NCBI GenBank assembly: GCA_019752835.1
Contig: JAIELR010000168.1
Span: 1 to 6,566 of the forward strand
Length of the DNA stretch: 6,566 nt
Direction of reading: 5' to 3'
Source of the DNA: Gammaproteobacteria bacterium
GTDB lineage: Bacteria; Pseudomonadota; Gammaproteobacteria; UBA1113
Below the pieces are notes generated by a model. The model had not been told where the DNA came from and ran no database searches. It saw nothing but the letters and a program-made list of their open reading frames with translations. The position numbers and the translations under genes are program-made. Of the stretch, positions 1 through 5,944 are shown one piece after another (positions within the stretch are counted from its first letter, which is position 1; each line of letters begins with the position of its first letter).

Positions 1-260
1 TCATGCTCGGATCGCCTGCGATTCGTAACCTCATCCGTGAAGCGAAAATCCCCCAAATCACCTCGATGATCCAGATGGGCACTAAAATGGGCATGGTGTT
101 GATGCGCGATTCGCTAAACCGACTGTATGAGAATGGCGAAATATCTGCAGAAACTTTGCGCGAACTCCTGATGACCAGCTCGCAGTCGGATGAAGAATCG
201 GCTTCGATGTCGGCCACTGCCAGCAAGCGCATGACTTCATCCAACACTAACTCGTTCTAA
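1..260 (+). CDS. pilT: PilT-type twitching/retraction ATPase, C-terminal end (5' truncated by window)
   Basis: This is the last 85 codons of a PilT-family hexameric ATPase, the cytoplasmic motor that depolymerises type IV pili; the catalytic core lies before the window. The reading frame is open to the left edge (phase: codon at 3-5), so the Met at 3 is an internal residue and not a start. The family call rests on the AIRNLIRE motif (bases 18-41), a PilT C-terminal signature known to be needed for retraction, followed by the usual I-x-S-M-I-Q-x-G-x-K-x-G-M helix region and an LYENGEIS segment. Two things are unusual. Where PilT and PilU proteins usually read GMQT-(L/F)-DQ, this one has GMVLMRDS. 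The protein also ends in about 29 Ser/Thr/Met-rich, probably disordered residues. It is followed 9 bases later by pilU and is presumably co-transcribed with it. Confidence 0.88.
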   Translation, partial: MLGSPAIRNLIREAKIPQITSMIQMGTKMGMVLMRDSLNRLYENGEISAETLRELLMTSSQSDEESASMSATASKRMTSSNTNSF

Positions 261-264
261 GAGG
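259..264 (+). promoter_or_regulatory. Shine-Dalgarno site of pilU
   Basis: The sequence AAGAGG overlaps the pilT stop codon (TAA at 258-260) and sits 5 bases before the ATG at 270. It supports that start and suggests tight coupling of pilU translation to pilT. Confidence 0.7.
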
Positions 265-269
265 CGCGC

Positions 270-1421
270 ATGGTCATTGAACATGTGAACACGCTGCTTG
301 AGGATATGGTGACACGCCGCGCCTCGGATCTGTATCTAACCTACGATAGCCCGGCGGCGCTTCGCATCAACGATAACATTGTGGCCGTCAATCGCTTTGC
401 CCTCAAGGATGAGGACATTCAGCGTTATATCAGCCAATTGCTGACCCCCGAACAGCAGGACGAATTTCACTCGACCTTCGAGTTGAACATGGCGCTTAAT
501 TTCAACGATGCGGCGCGGTTTCGTGTCAACGTGTTTCGCCAACAGGCGCATCATGGCATTGTGATTCGCCGCATTGAAAATAATATCCCCTCGCTAGAGT
601 CACTCAAACTACCACCCGTCTACGGCGAACTGGCCATGCTGAAACGCGGCCTTATCCTTGTATCGGGTCAAACTGGATCGGGTAAATCCACATCGCTTGC
701 GGCGATGGTCGGCTTTCGCAATACTCATGGTCAAGGCCACATCATCACGGTGGAAGACCCGATCGAATTTGTTCACCAACACCACAAATGCATTGTGACC
801 CAGCGCGATGTAGGGCTCGATACCTATTCGTATGCCTTAGCCCTCAAAAACGCTTTGCGCCAACGCCCAGACCTTGTCGTCATCGGCGAAGTTCGCGACC
901 GCGAAGTGATGGAGCAGGCCATCTACTTTGCCGAAACAGGGCATCTATGCATTGCAACCATCCACGCCAATAACGCTAGCCAGACGATTGAGCGCGTCAT
1001 CAACTTTTTCCCCGAAGACCGCCATCCGCAAATTCTGCTGAACCTTTCACTTAATCTGCGCGCGACTCTGTCCCAACGCCTCATGCGCACGCAAGACGGT
1101 GGGCGTACCCTTGCCCTTGAAATTATGTTGAACCGGGGCTTGATTCGCCAACATATCGAGCTCGGAAAAATCCGCCAACTGCGCGAGATGATTGAAAAAG
1201 GCGCGAGCGATGGAATGCAGACGTTCGACCAACATCTCTTCAGTCTTTACCAGTCGCGCGTGATTAGTGAAGAAGTTGCCCTCGCCGAGTCCGATAGTCT
1301 GGCTAACTTGCGCATGCAGATTCAAAACGACAAGGCACTCGATCGTGATTTCAACATCTCGTTACGCACGTCGCAGCCGATGCCTGTGGAGCAGGCAAAA
1401 GCAGAGAAGTCGGATTTCTAG
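270..1421 (+). CDS. pilU: PilU-type type IV pilus retraction ATPase
   Basis: This is a complete 383-aa PilT/PilU-family secretion ATPase acting in the cytoplasm at the pilus base. Visible motifs in order are: an N-terminal PAS-like region (about 1-100), Walker A GQTGSGKST (133-141), an Asp box TVEDPIEF (160-167), Walker B DLVVIGEVRD (201-210) with the catalytic Glu at 207, and a His box with H225 and H232 (AETGH...ATIHANN). All ATPase motifs look intact. The C-terminal part favours PilU over PilT: AIRNLIRE is replaced by an LIRQHIELGK-type sequence (291-300), followed by GMQTFDQHLFSLY (315-327). The last 30 or so residues form a charged tail. PilU is known to assist PilT-driven retraction and generally depends on PilT, which fits the tandem arrangement. 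The start is supported by AAGAGG 5 bases upstream. PilT paralogue versus PilU is the only real ambiguity. Confidence 0.9.
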   Translation: MVIEHVNTLLEDMVTRRASDLYLTYDSPAALRINDNIVAVNRFALKDEDIQRYISQLLTPEQQDEFHSTFELNMALNFNDAARFRVNVFRQQAHHGIVIRRIENNIPSLESLKLPPVYGELAMLKRGLILVSGQTGSGKSTSLAAMVGFRNTHGQGHIITVEDPIEFVHQHHKCIVTQRDVGLDTYSYALALKNALRQRPDLVVIGEVRDREVMEQAIYFAETGHLCIATIHANNASQTIERVINFFPEDRHPQILLNLSLNLRATLSQRLMRTQDGGRTLALEIMLNRGLIRQHIELGKIRQLREMIEKGASDGMQTFDQHLFSLYQSRVISEEVALAESDSLANLRMQIQNDKALDRDFNISLRTSQPMPVEQAKAEKSDF

Positions 1422-1423
1422 AG

Positions 1424-2179
1424 TTAACCCGCCATCTTCATCACACCCGTTTCCGCGCCAATGGCCTTAAGGAATGCGCGCTCAAGCGTGTCCTGTCCGA
1501 AAGTCGGCTTAAACGACGCCGCCGTACCCAGATAGACCAATTTGCTATCGTGGATGATGCCAATGCGGTCACAGATTTCTTCGATATCGGACAAAATATG
1601 GGAACTGAAAAAGAGGGTTTTTCCTTCACGTTTCGCCCGCAGCATCACCTCTTTCAGACAGATGCGCGCCCGTGGGTCGAGACCGCTCATGGGCTCATCG
1701 AGAATCATGAATGGCTGGTCGACCATGAATGCGCCAATCAAGCCCAGTTTTTGCCCCATGCCTTTGGAATAAGAGCCCACCTTACGGTCAAGCACATCGG
1801 GGTTTAAATCAAGCTCACGCGCTAGTGTACGGGCTTTATCACGATCGAGTTTTTTTCCATAGTAGGAGAGCGCAAGGGCAAGATGCTCAAAACCCTTCAG
1901 GTAGCGTGAAGGCGAAAACTTCTCGGGCAAGTACGAAAGTTGCTCGCGCGCTTTTACGGTGGTGGATGGCTCACCGAATATTTTAGCAAATCCCGCATTG
2001 GCATTTGCCAAATCAAGCAGCAGCTTAATAAGGGTTGTTTTGCCCGCACCATTCAGCCCGACCAGGCCGAAAATCTCGCCGGGCTCGAGCGCAAACGATA
2101 CATCCTCGAGCACTTGCTGTTTACCGTAGGATTTAAATACATTGCTTACTTCTAGGGGAATGGAAGAGGTCGTAATCAT
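1424..2179 (-). CDS. ABC transporter ATP-binding protein (ABC-2 type), last gene of the minus-strand pilus cluster
   Basis: This is a 251-aa ABC ATPase that would energise an inner-membrane transporter. It shows Walker A GLNGAGKTT (41-49), a Q-loop region LSYLPEKF (81-88) with Glu where Gln is classical (common in the ABC-2/NatA/CcmA-like group), signature YSKGM (137-141), Walker B FMILDE (157-162), D-loop SGLDP (165-169) and H-loop His194 in FFSSHIL. I chose the ATG at 2179 over the in-frame TTG at 2215 because GGAG lies 5 bases before the ATG and the extra 12 residues (LPPVPLIDGAP type) do not look like ABC domain sequence. It lies 49 bases after the PilP-like gene on the same strand, with no obvious terminator between, so co-transcription is likely. 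No permease is encoded beside it. A pilus-related precedent is PilH of the Myxococcus PilGHI transporter. The substrate is unknown, and a role unrelated to the pilus is possible. Confidence 0.92.
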   Translation of the reverse strand: MITTSSIPLEVSNVFKSYGKQQVLEDVSFALEPGEIFGLVGLNGAGKTTLIKLLLDLANANAGFAKIFGEPSTTVKAREQLSYLPEKFSPSRYLKGFEHLALALSYYGKKLDRDKARTLARELDLNPDVLDRKVGSYSKGMGQKLGLIGAFMVDQPFMILDEPMSGLDPRARICLKEVMLRAKREGKTLFFSSHILSDIEEICDRIGIIHDSKLVYLGTAASFKPTFGQDTLERAFLKAIGAETGVMKMAG

Positions 2180-2184
2180 AGGGG

Positions 2185-2188
2185 CTCC
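2185..2188 (-). promoter_or_regulatory. Shine-Dalgarno site of the ABC ATPase gene
   Basis: On the minus strand GGAG is followed by CCCCT and then ATG (2179-2177). The 5-base spacing is good and is the main reason for preferring this start over the upstream TTG. Confidence 0.65.
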
Positions 2189-2228
2189 ATCAATGAGGGG
2201 GACAGGTGGCAGCAAACGCCGTATTGCA

Positions 2229-3431
2229 TTAGATTGGTGGCTGGGCGCGCGGTGCGCTTACATTCGCTGGGGGCACCGCAACAGCCGCGGCAGCCCGTTG
2301 GTTGATTGAAGGCGGCACGTTATTGAACTGACTGTTAACGTTAGGGTTAGCATTGGCCAGTACGCCTGGCACCACGGGATTGATTTCTCTCAGCGCTGCT
2401 TGGTTCGGACTAACGAAAAAATTTGCGGCACCTCCCGTGTTTGGCAAAGCTTGAGGCGACGCTGCGCCATTGATCGGTGCCCCCTCCCCCTGAGGAAGCA
2501 ATTCGTTGGCGGCGTTAGCATTAAGGTTCGGTACCGCTACAGGCAGCTCCGCGAGTGTAGGCGCATCAACATACCCTTCAAACACATGAAAATAGCCAAC
2601 CGCAAAGGACTGGTTCTGCCGCAACGTGAAGGTGATTGCACCCGCCGCTTCATCCAAGCTCGCGCGCTGCAGTCCGGCCAGCCGGTTCTTGACCAGATCG
2701 GTGGATGCGAAAAGATTATCGGTTTTGCGCCGCTGCATCGCTTTAGCAAAACTTGGTGTCCATAGAAACGTCGCACTATCCGCCGAAACACTCAAAACCG
2801 TTATATCCGTGTCATTCTTGGTCGAGGTAATTTTATAACCACTGAGCCATAGCGACCATGCGCCGGGTCCATCATAGGCAATACTGGCAAGATAGAATAC
2901 CGGATACACGAGCGGGTCTTCGATTTTCTCTTCTACGGGCGCTGCGACAACAACCTCTTGAACCACTTGCGTCGGCGCGCCAGCCGCGCCACCAGAATCT
3001 TCAAATGTCCGAATAGCACCTTTCATTTTGATGACTTGTTCGGGCAGGAACATGATGCTTAAATTGGAGTCGCCATACGAATAGGTTTTAGCCGGCTCAA
3101 CCGCACTTGGCAACGCACTGACACTTGCAACGGGCGCTGTGTTTGAAGCAGGAAGGCTTGGTAAGCCAGGAGGTGCGGCGGCGGCCGCAATAGGGGGTGT
3201 AGTGTTTACGGGGGCAAGCGGCAGTGCCAAAGCATTGGGTGTCTGCGTAGGGGGTGGCGATGCCGGCAATGTCAGAGGCGGCAATTGCCCCCCCGTAATG
3301 GGTAATGCACTGGCCGCAGCAGGAGCCTCATCCGTGGGCGTCAGGGCGATTGTCTGGGCAGATGCTGGCATCGCCATAGCCACTGCTAACGCCATGAACG
3401 TCACTACATTTTGAATATAACAACGCTTCAT
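2229..3431 (-). CDS. Exported periplasmic PilP/GspC/MshK-like pilus assembly protein, Ala/Pro-rich
   Basis: This is a 400-aa protein with a clear Sec signal peptide: basic MKR start, hydrophobic core about 9-21, and a likely signal peptidase I cut in ASA|QT after residue 25. There is no lipobox; the only N-terminal Cys (residue 4) lies before the hydrophobic core. After an Ala/Pro/Thr linker (about 30-115) comes a short ordered-looking stretch (118-145) and a second linker. Next is a domain at about 172-290 whose core (YLASIAYDGPGAWSLWLSG, 180-198, then an ITVLSVSADSATFLW strand pair) resembles the homology region of PilP, GspC and MshK-type secretin partners. An Asn/Pro/Ala-rich tail (about 300-400) ends the protein. 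Its position right after the PilO-like gene is the pilP position. PilP proteins are normally shorter lipoproteins, so this is a diverged or extended version. It probably links the inner-membrane platform to a secretin that is not in this window. The family assignment is by pattern and position only. Confidence 0.72.
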   Translation of the reverse strand: MKRCYIQNVVTFMALAVAMAMPASAQTIALTPTDEAPAAASALPITGGQLPPLTLPASPPPTQTPNALALPLAPVNTTPPIAAAAAPPGLPSLPASNTAPVASVSALPSAVEPAKTYSYGDSNLSIMFLPEQVIKMKGAIRTFEDSGGAAGAPTQVVQEVVVAAPVEEKIEDPLVYPVFYLASIAYDGPGAWSLWLSGYKITSTKNDTDITVLSVSADSATFLWTPSFAKAMQRRKTDNLFASTDLVKNRLAGLQRASLDEAAGAITFTLRQNQSFAVGYFHVFEGYVDAPTLAELPVAVPNLNANAANELLPQGEGAPINGAASPQALPNTGGAANFFVSPNQAALREINPVVPGVLANANPNVNSQFNNVPPSINQRAAAAVAVPPANVSAPRAQPPI

Positions 3432-3441
3432 GTTTACATCA

Positions 3442-3445
3442 TCCT
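3442..3445 (-). promoter_or_regulatory. Shine-Dalgarno site of the PilP-like gene, overlapping the upstream stop codon
   Basis: On the minus strand AGGA lies 10 bases before the ATG at 3431 and shares bases with the TAG stop of the PilO-like gene (3446-3444). The spacing is slightly long. The overlap suggests that ribosomes finishing the PilO-like gene help start the next one. Confidence 0.45.
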
Positions 3446-4124
3446 ATGGCGCAGGCTTAGTTGCTGACGCATCCGCCGCAGTCGGTTTCACTGCTTTTGG
3501 GACGAGCCGTATCCACGTTAAGTCAATCGTACCTTCAATCAAAAGCGGATAGGTGCCTATTTTTAGCTTGTTGATACTCTCATCCGTAAGGTCCGCGGTC
3601 GCGGCTACGCGCTTTAATTCAAATTTGTTAATGCGCACCAGACCAGGCGCATTGGTCTCAAGGTCATGAATGAAAGCGAACAAATGGGCATCGGAAATCG
3701 CCTTAACCGTCAACTCAAGATGCTGGCGCACGAGAACATCATAAACAAAGTTCTTCAGTTCCGCTTTGTTCGTCGGCTCTTCCTTGGCTAGCTTAATCTC
3801 AGCAGAAATACGGTAGCGATCTTTGGTCTTAATCAAGAAATTCTGAAATACATCAAAGCTCTCCGAAAAATCCTGCGTGTTGCGGGTGCCTTGCAACTGC
3901 ACAAAATTTTTCTCCGCCTCCCCCGATTTATCCATTTGACCACGAAAGTTGGTTAACAGCGCGTCGTCTTGCGCGAATTTAGCCTCAGCCGCTGCCTTAC
4001 GTTTGATGGTGCCCTCTTCATAGTAAGAGGCCGCCGCATAAACACTGCCAGTAATCGCCAGCAATACGCCTGCCTTAATCGCATGTTTAATAATTTGCTT
4101 GGTTAACTGTTGATATTTATTCAT
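3444..4124 (-). CDS. PilO/GspM/MshJ-like inner-membrane alignment protein
   Basis: This is a 226-aa bitopic membrane protein. It has a short cytoplasmic N-terminus (basic, about 1-13), one transmembrane helix (about 14-33), and a charged, probably coiled-coil stretch (about 38-75). A periplasmic part follows with a strand-helix-strand pattern typical of the PilO ferredoxin-like fold: strand about 127-141, helix ISDAHLFAFIHDLE (143-156), strand VRINKFELKRV (163-173), strand LLIEGTIDLTWIRL (194-207). It ends in a Lys/Ala/Pro tail. In pilus systems PilO pairs with PilN and contacts PilP, forming the periplasmic alignment complex. The gene follows the PilM/PilN-like gene with a 4-base ATGA overlap and precedes the PilP-like gene by 12 bases, which is exactly the pilN-pilO-pilP order. 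Sequence identity to any named PilO cannot be judged here; GspM and MshJ are equally possible labels. Confidence 0.75.
   Translation of the reverse strand: MNKYQQLTKQIIKHAIKAGVLLAITGSVYAAASYYEEGTIKRKAAAEAKFAQDDALLTNFRGQMDKSGEAEKNFVQLQGTRNTQDFSESFDVFQNFLIKTKDRYRISAEIKLAKEEPTNKAELKNFVYDVLVRQHLELTVKAISDAHLFAFIHDLETNAPGLVRINKFELKRVAATADLTDESINKLKIGTYPLLIEGTIDLTWIRLVPKAVKPTAADASATKPAP
4121..4124 (-). other. ATGA start-stop overlap (translational coupling)
   Basis: The ATG of the PilO-like gene (4124-4122) overlaps the TGA of the PilM/N-like gene (4123-4121). The preceding GGGGGCGCC is only a weak ribosome site, so re-initiation by terminating ribosomes is the likely way the downstream gene is translated, keeping the two partner proteins at matched levels. 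Confidence 0.8.
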
Positions 4125-5935
4125 GGCGCCCCCACTGGCGATACCCCAGGAAGCGTTTGCGTCACTGGGCTAGTGGGTGAACCCGCTGGCACAGTGGGCG
4201 CGACCGCAACAGGCGCGCGCGCGGCGGTGCCCACTGCCGGAGCAGCTTGTTTTTTTAACCCGCGCAAGCGAAAAACGGCAACAGCGTTTTGCACAGCGGC
4301 ACTCTTCGTAGCAGCTTGATCCAGCGAGACTCTTTCATTTTGGCTTTCTTCTTTGCGCCAAGGATAGGCATCCGCCGTTACAACGTAGCGCGGTAACTTT
4401 TCTCGCATCACATCAAGAAAGCGGTTCGCCGCGTTATCCAGGCTTTCAGCCGTATTGCCGGAAGTACTGAAATCAATGTCAAGCCTCACTTCAAGTGGTA
4501 GTTTTTCACTGCTAGCGGGCGCGGATGAAGGCGACGGTGAAGGCGATGGTGACGGTGATGAGCCATTCTTCTGCTCCGTGCCCGCAATATCCCAACTCAT
4601 CGCGACAACACGGTTTTGCGTGTTAAGCAGGGGCACAATCGGGGCAAGAGAATCCTCGATTCTAGGATCCGCTGCGATGTATGCGCCATACGTGGCCACC
4701 ACTGCTGACTTGTAGGCTATATCCTTATTTAGCCCATCGACCGCACGTTTCATTTTTTCAAGGTCGGGCTTCATCGTGATATTTTTCTTTTCAGCAAGCG
4801 TGATGCCAGATGCATTTTCAATCGCCGCTATGATACTTAAGCCCGCAATCGCCATAAGCCCAAGTGCAATCAACACCCCCCCCACGCGAATGCCCAAGCG
4901 CGCTTTATAGAGCATGGAAAGCTTCTCGATGTAGGCATTGGTAAATCGCAGTGCATGCTTTTTGCTGATGCCAAATGCCGCACCCAAAACAACGTCACCA
5001 AAGCGATCGGCGGATAGCGCTGCTTGCTCCAACCCCAGTGTTTCAGCAACATTGAGCGGACTTAACTTCCACGCCCGTCCAAAATTGAAGCGCTGCAAGT
5101 CGAGTGACTCAATGACATCTTGCGATACTACTACGGTGGCCTCCAGTTCGCTGCCCTCACGAAACTCTAACCGCTTGATATATTCAATCGTGTTGATAAT
5201 TTCTTGCTCAATATTACCGGCGATGACCGCTGGAATGGCATCGTCGATCGCTTGCGATACGCGGGTAAAGATGAGCTTGCCATCCTGGAGCACCACCTGA
5301 CGAAACCCGGAAACCTTGTTGTGAGAGATAAGCAACTGCCATGGCAGCGGCTTGTCATTCGAGCGTTTTTTGCTCAGCATGGTCACGTAATTGACTGCCT
5401 CGATGGGCACGAGATAAACACCCTTCATCTCATTAGGCAGCGCTAAGATCAAGTCCAGCCACTCTGAAATCAATGGCGTTTTAGCAAGCGCCACCAATAG
5501 GTATTTCCATTCTTTACGCCCTGCTGGATCACGACCAATACGCAAGGACCCCTTGAGGTCTTCTGGCTGAAAATCGCGTTGAAGACGGCGCTTCACCAAC
5601 CCCCCTACGGATAACGGACTGACAGGTGGGAAGGTTTGCGGCACATATTGCTGATCGATCACATCCACCAACAGCTTAATCGGTACCGACGGATTTGCTT
5701 GCATGATCTCGACCATCGCTTCGCTGTGCGTCGGCTGCGCTGAGGGCGCAAAAAGCCGGCGCACCACTTTGGCCCCATGCATAAAAATGAGGATGGCCCC
5801 CTCATCACCAATCAAGAGTATAAAGCGCTTCTTACCGCCGCCCGTATAAGATTTTTTTCCACTCGATGCAGAACTACGTGGCGGCGTAAGCGAACCGCTT
5901 TCGGATTTTGATTTTTTGCTAAGGGAACGTGCCAT
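4121..5935 (-). CDS. PilM-PilN-like fusion (MshI/GspL-like) inner-membrane pilus assembly protein
   Basis: This is a 604-aa single-pass inner-membrane protein. Residues 1-36 are a basic Ser/Lys/Gly tail. Residues about 37-345 look like a cytoplasmic actin-fold PilM/GspL-type domain: an opening hairpin FILLIGDEGAILIFMHG (38-54), a second hairpin with LLISHNKVSGFRQVVLQDGKL (201-221), and the helix NIEQEIINTIEYIKRL (241-256) that recalls PilM's E-x-x-R-S-L-x-x-Y region. One transmembrane helix follows (about 350-372). The periplasmic part looks like PilN: a helical stretch (388-420), strand VVAMSWDI (443-450), strand LPLEVRLDIDF (479-489), helix about 496-515, and strands YVVTADA and AVAVFRLRG. 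A Ser-Pro repeat (460-470) lies between two of the strands, and an Ala/Pro/Val tail ends the protein. In most T4P systems PilM and PilN are separate; one chain spanning the membrane is the GspL layout. It starts 7 bases after the F-family gene and overlaps the PilO-like gene. The fold assignment is by pattern. Confidence 0.75.
   Translation of the reverse strand: MARSLSKKSKSESGSLTPPRSSASSGKKSYTGGGKKRFILLIGDEGAILIFMHGAKVVRRLFAPSAQPTHSEAMVEIMQANPSVPIKLLVDVIDQQYVPQTFPPVSPLSVGGLVKRRLQRDFQPEDLKGSLRIGRDPAGRKEWKYLLVALAKTPLISEWLDLILALPNEMKGVYLVPIEAVNYVTMLSKKRSNDKPLPWQLLISHNKVSGFRQVVLQDGKLIFTRVSQAIDDAIPAVIAGNIEQEIINTIEYIKRLEFREGSELEATVVVSQDVIESLDLQRFNFGRAWKLSPLNVAETLGLEQAALSADRFGDVVLGAAFGISKKHALRFTNAYIEKLSMLYKARLGIRVGGVLIALGLMAIAGLSIIAAIENASGITLAEKKNITMKPDLEKMKRAVDGLNKDIAYKSAVVATYGAYIAADPRIEDSLAPIVPLLNTQNRVVAMSWDIAGTEQKNGSSPSPSPSPSPSSAPASSEKLPLEVRLDIDFSTSGNTAESLDNAANRFLDVMREKLPRYVVTADAYPWRKEESQNERVSLDQAATKSAAVQNAVAVFRLRGLKKQAAPAVGTAARAPVAVAPTVPAGSPTSPVTQTLPGVSPVGAP
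4526..4561 (-). repeat. Degenerate hexamer repeat encoding Ser-Pro repeats
   Basis: About five tandem TCxCCx-type hexamers on the minus strand encode alternating Ser and Pro (residues 460-470 of the PilM/N-like protein). The hexamers vary at third codon positions, so this is an old or selected protein repeat and not a perfect microsatellite, although it could still change length by slippage. Confidence 0.7.
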
Positions 5936-5940
5936 GTTCG

Positions 5941-5944
5941 CTCT
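5941..5944 (-). promoter_or_regulatory. Probable Shine-Dalgarno site of the PilM/N-like gene
   Basis: On the minus strand AGAG, overlapping the TAG stop of the F-family gene, sits 5 bases before the ATG at 5935. It is a modest match but well spaced, and fits coupled translation from the gene before. Confidence 0.4.

Noticed and set aside
3..260. An independent 85-aa gene starting at the ATG at 3
   Set aside because: It is the C-terminal end of PilT cut by the window; the AIRNLIRE motif belongs to a much longer protein.
1550..1807. Plus-strand open frames opposite the ABC ATPase gene
   Set aside because: The minus strand encodes intact Walker A, signature, Walker B and H-loop motifs; the opposite frames show no recognisable features.
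2180..2215. A longer ABC ATPase starting at the TTG at 2215
   Set aside because: The 12 extra residues are Pro-rich and unlike ABC domains, and the ATG at 2179 has GGAG at ideal spacing.
2180..2228. A terminator separating the PilP-like and ABC genes
   Set aside because: Only a 3-bp GGC/GCC pairing can be found and there is no T-run, so it would not make a credible intrinsic terminator.
3139..3414. A 91-aa plus-strand Gly/Ala/Val-rich open frame
   Set aside because: It is the antisense of the Ala/Pro-rich N-terminal region of the PilP-like gene. GC-rich codons there suppress stops on both strands, and no family pattern is visible.
4526..4561. The short repeat as a CRISPR or regulatory iteron array
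   Set aside because: Units are 6 bases long, have no spacers, are in frame and encode Ser-Pro pairs in a real protein.
4938..5300. A 120-aa plus-strand open frame opposite the PilM/N-like gene
   Set aside because: Ser/Thr/Cys-rich composition typical of an antisense shadow, and it lies entirely within a well-supported gene.
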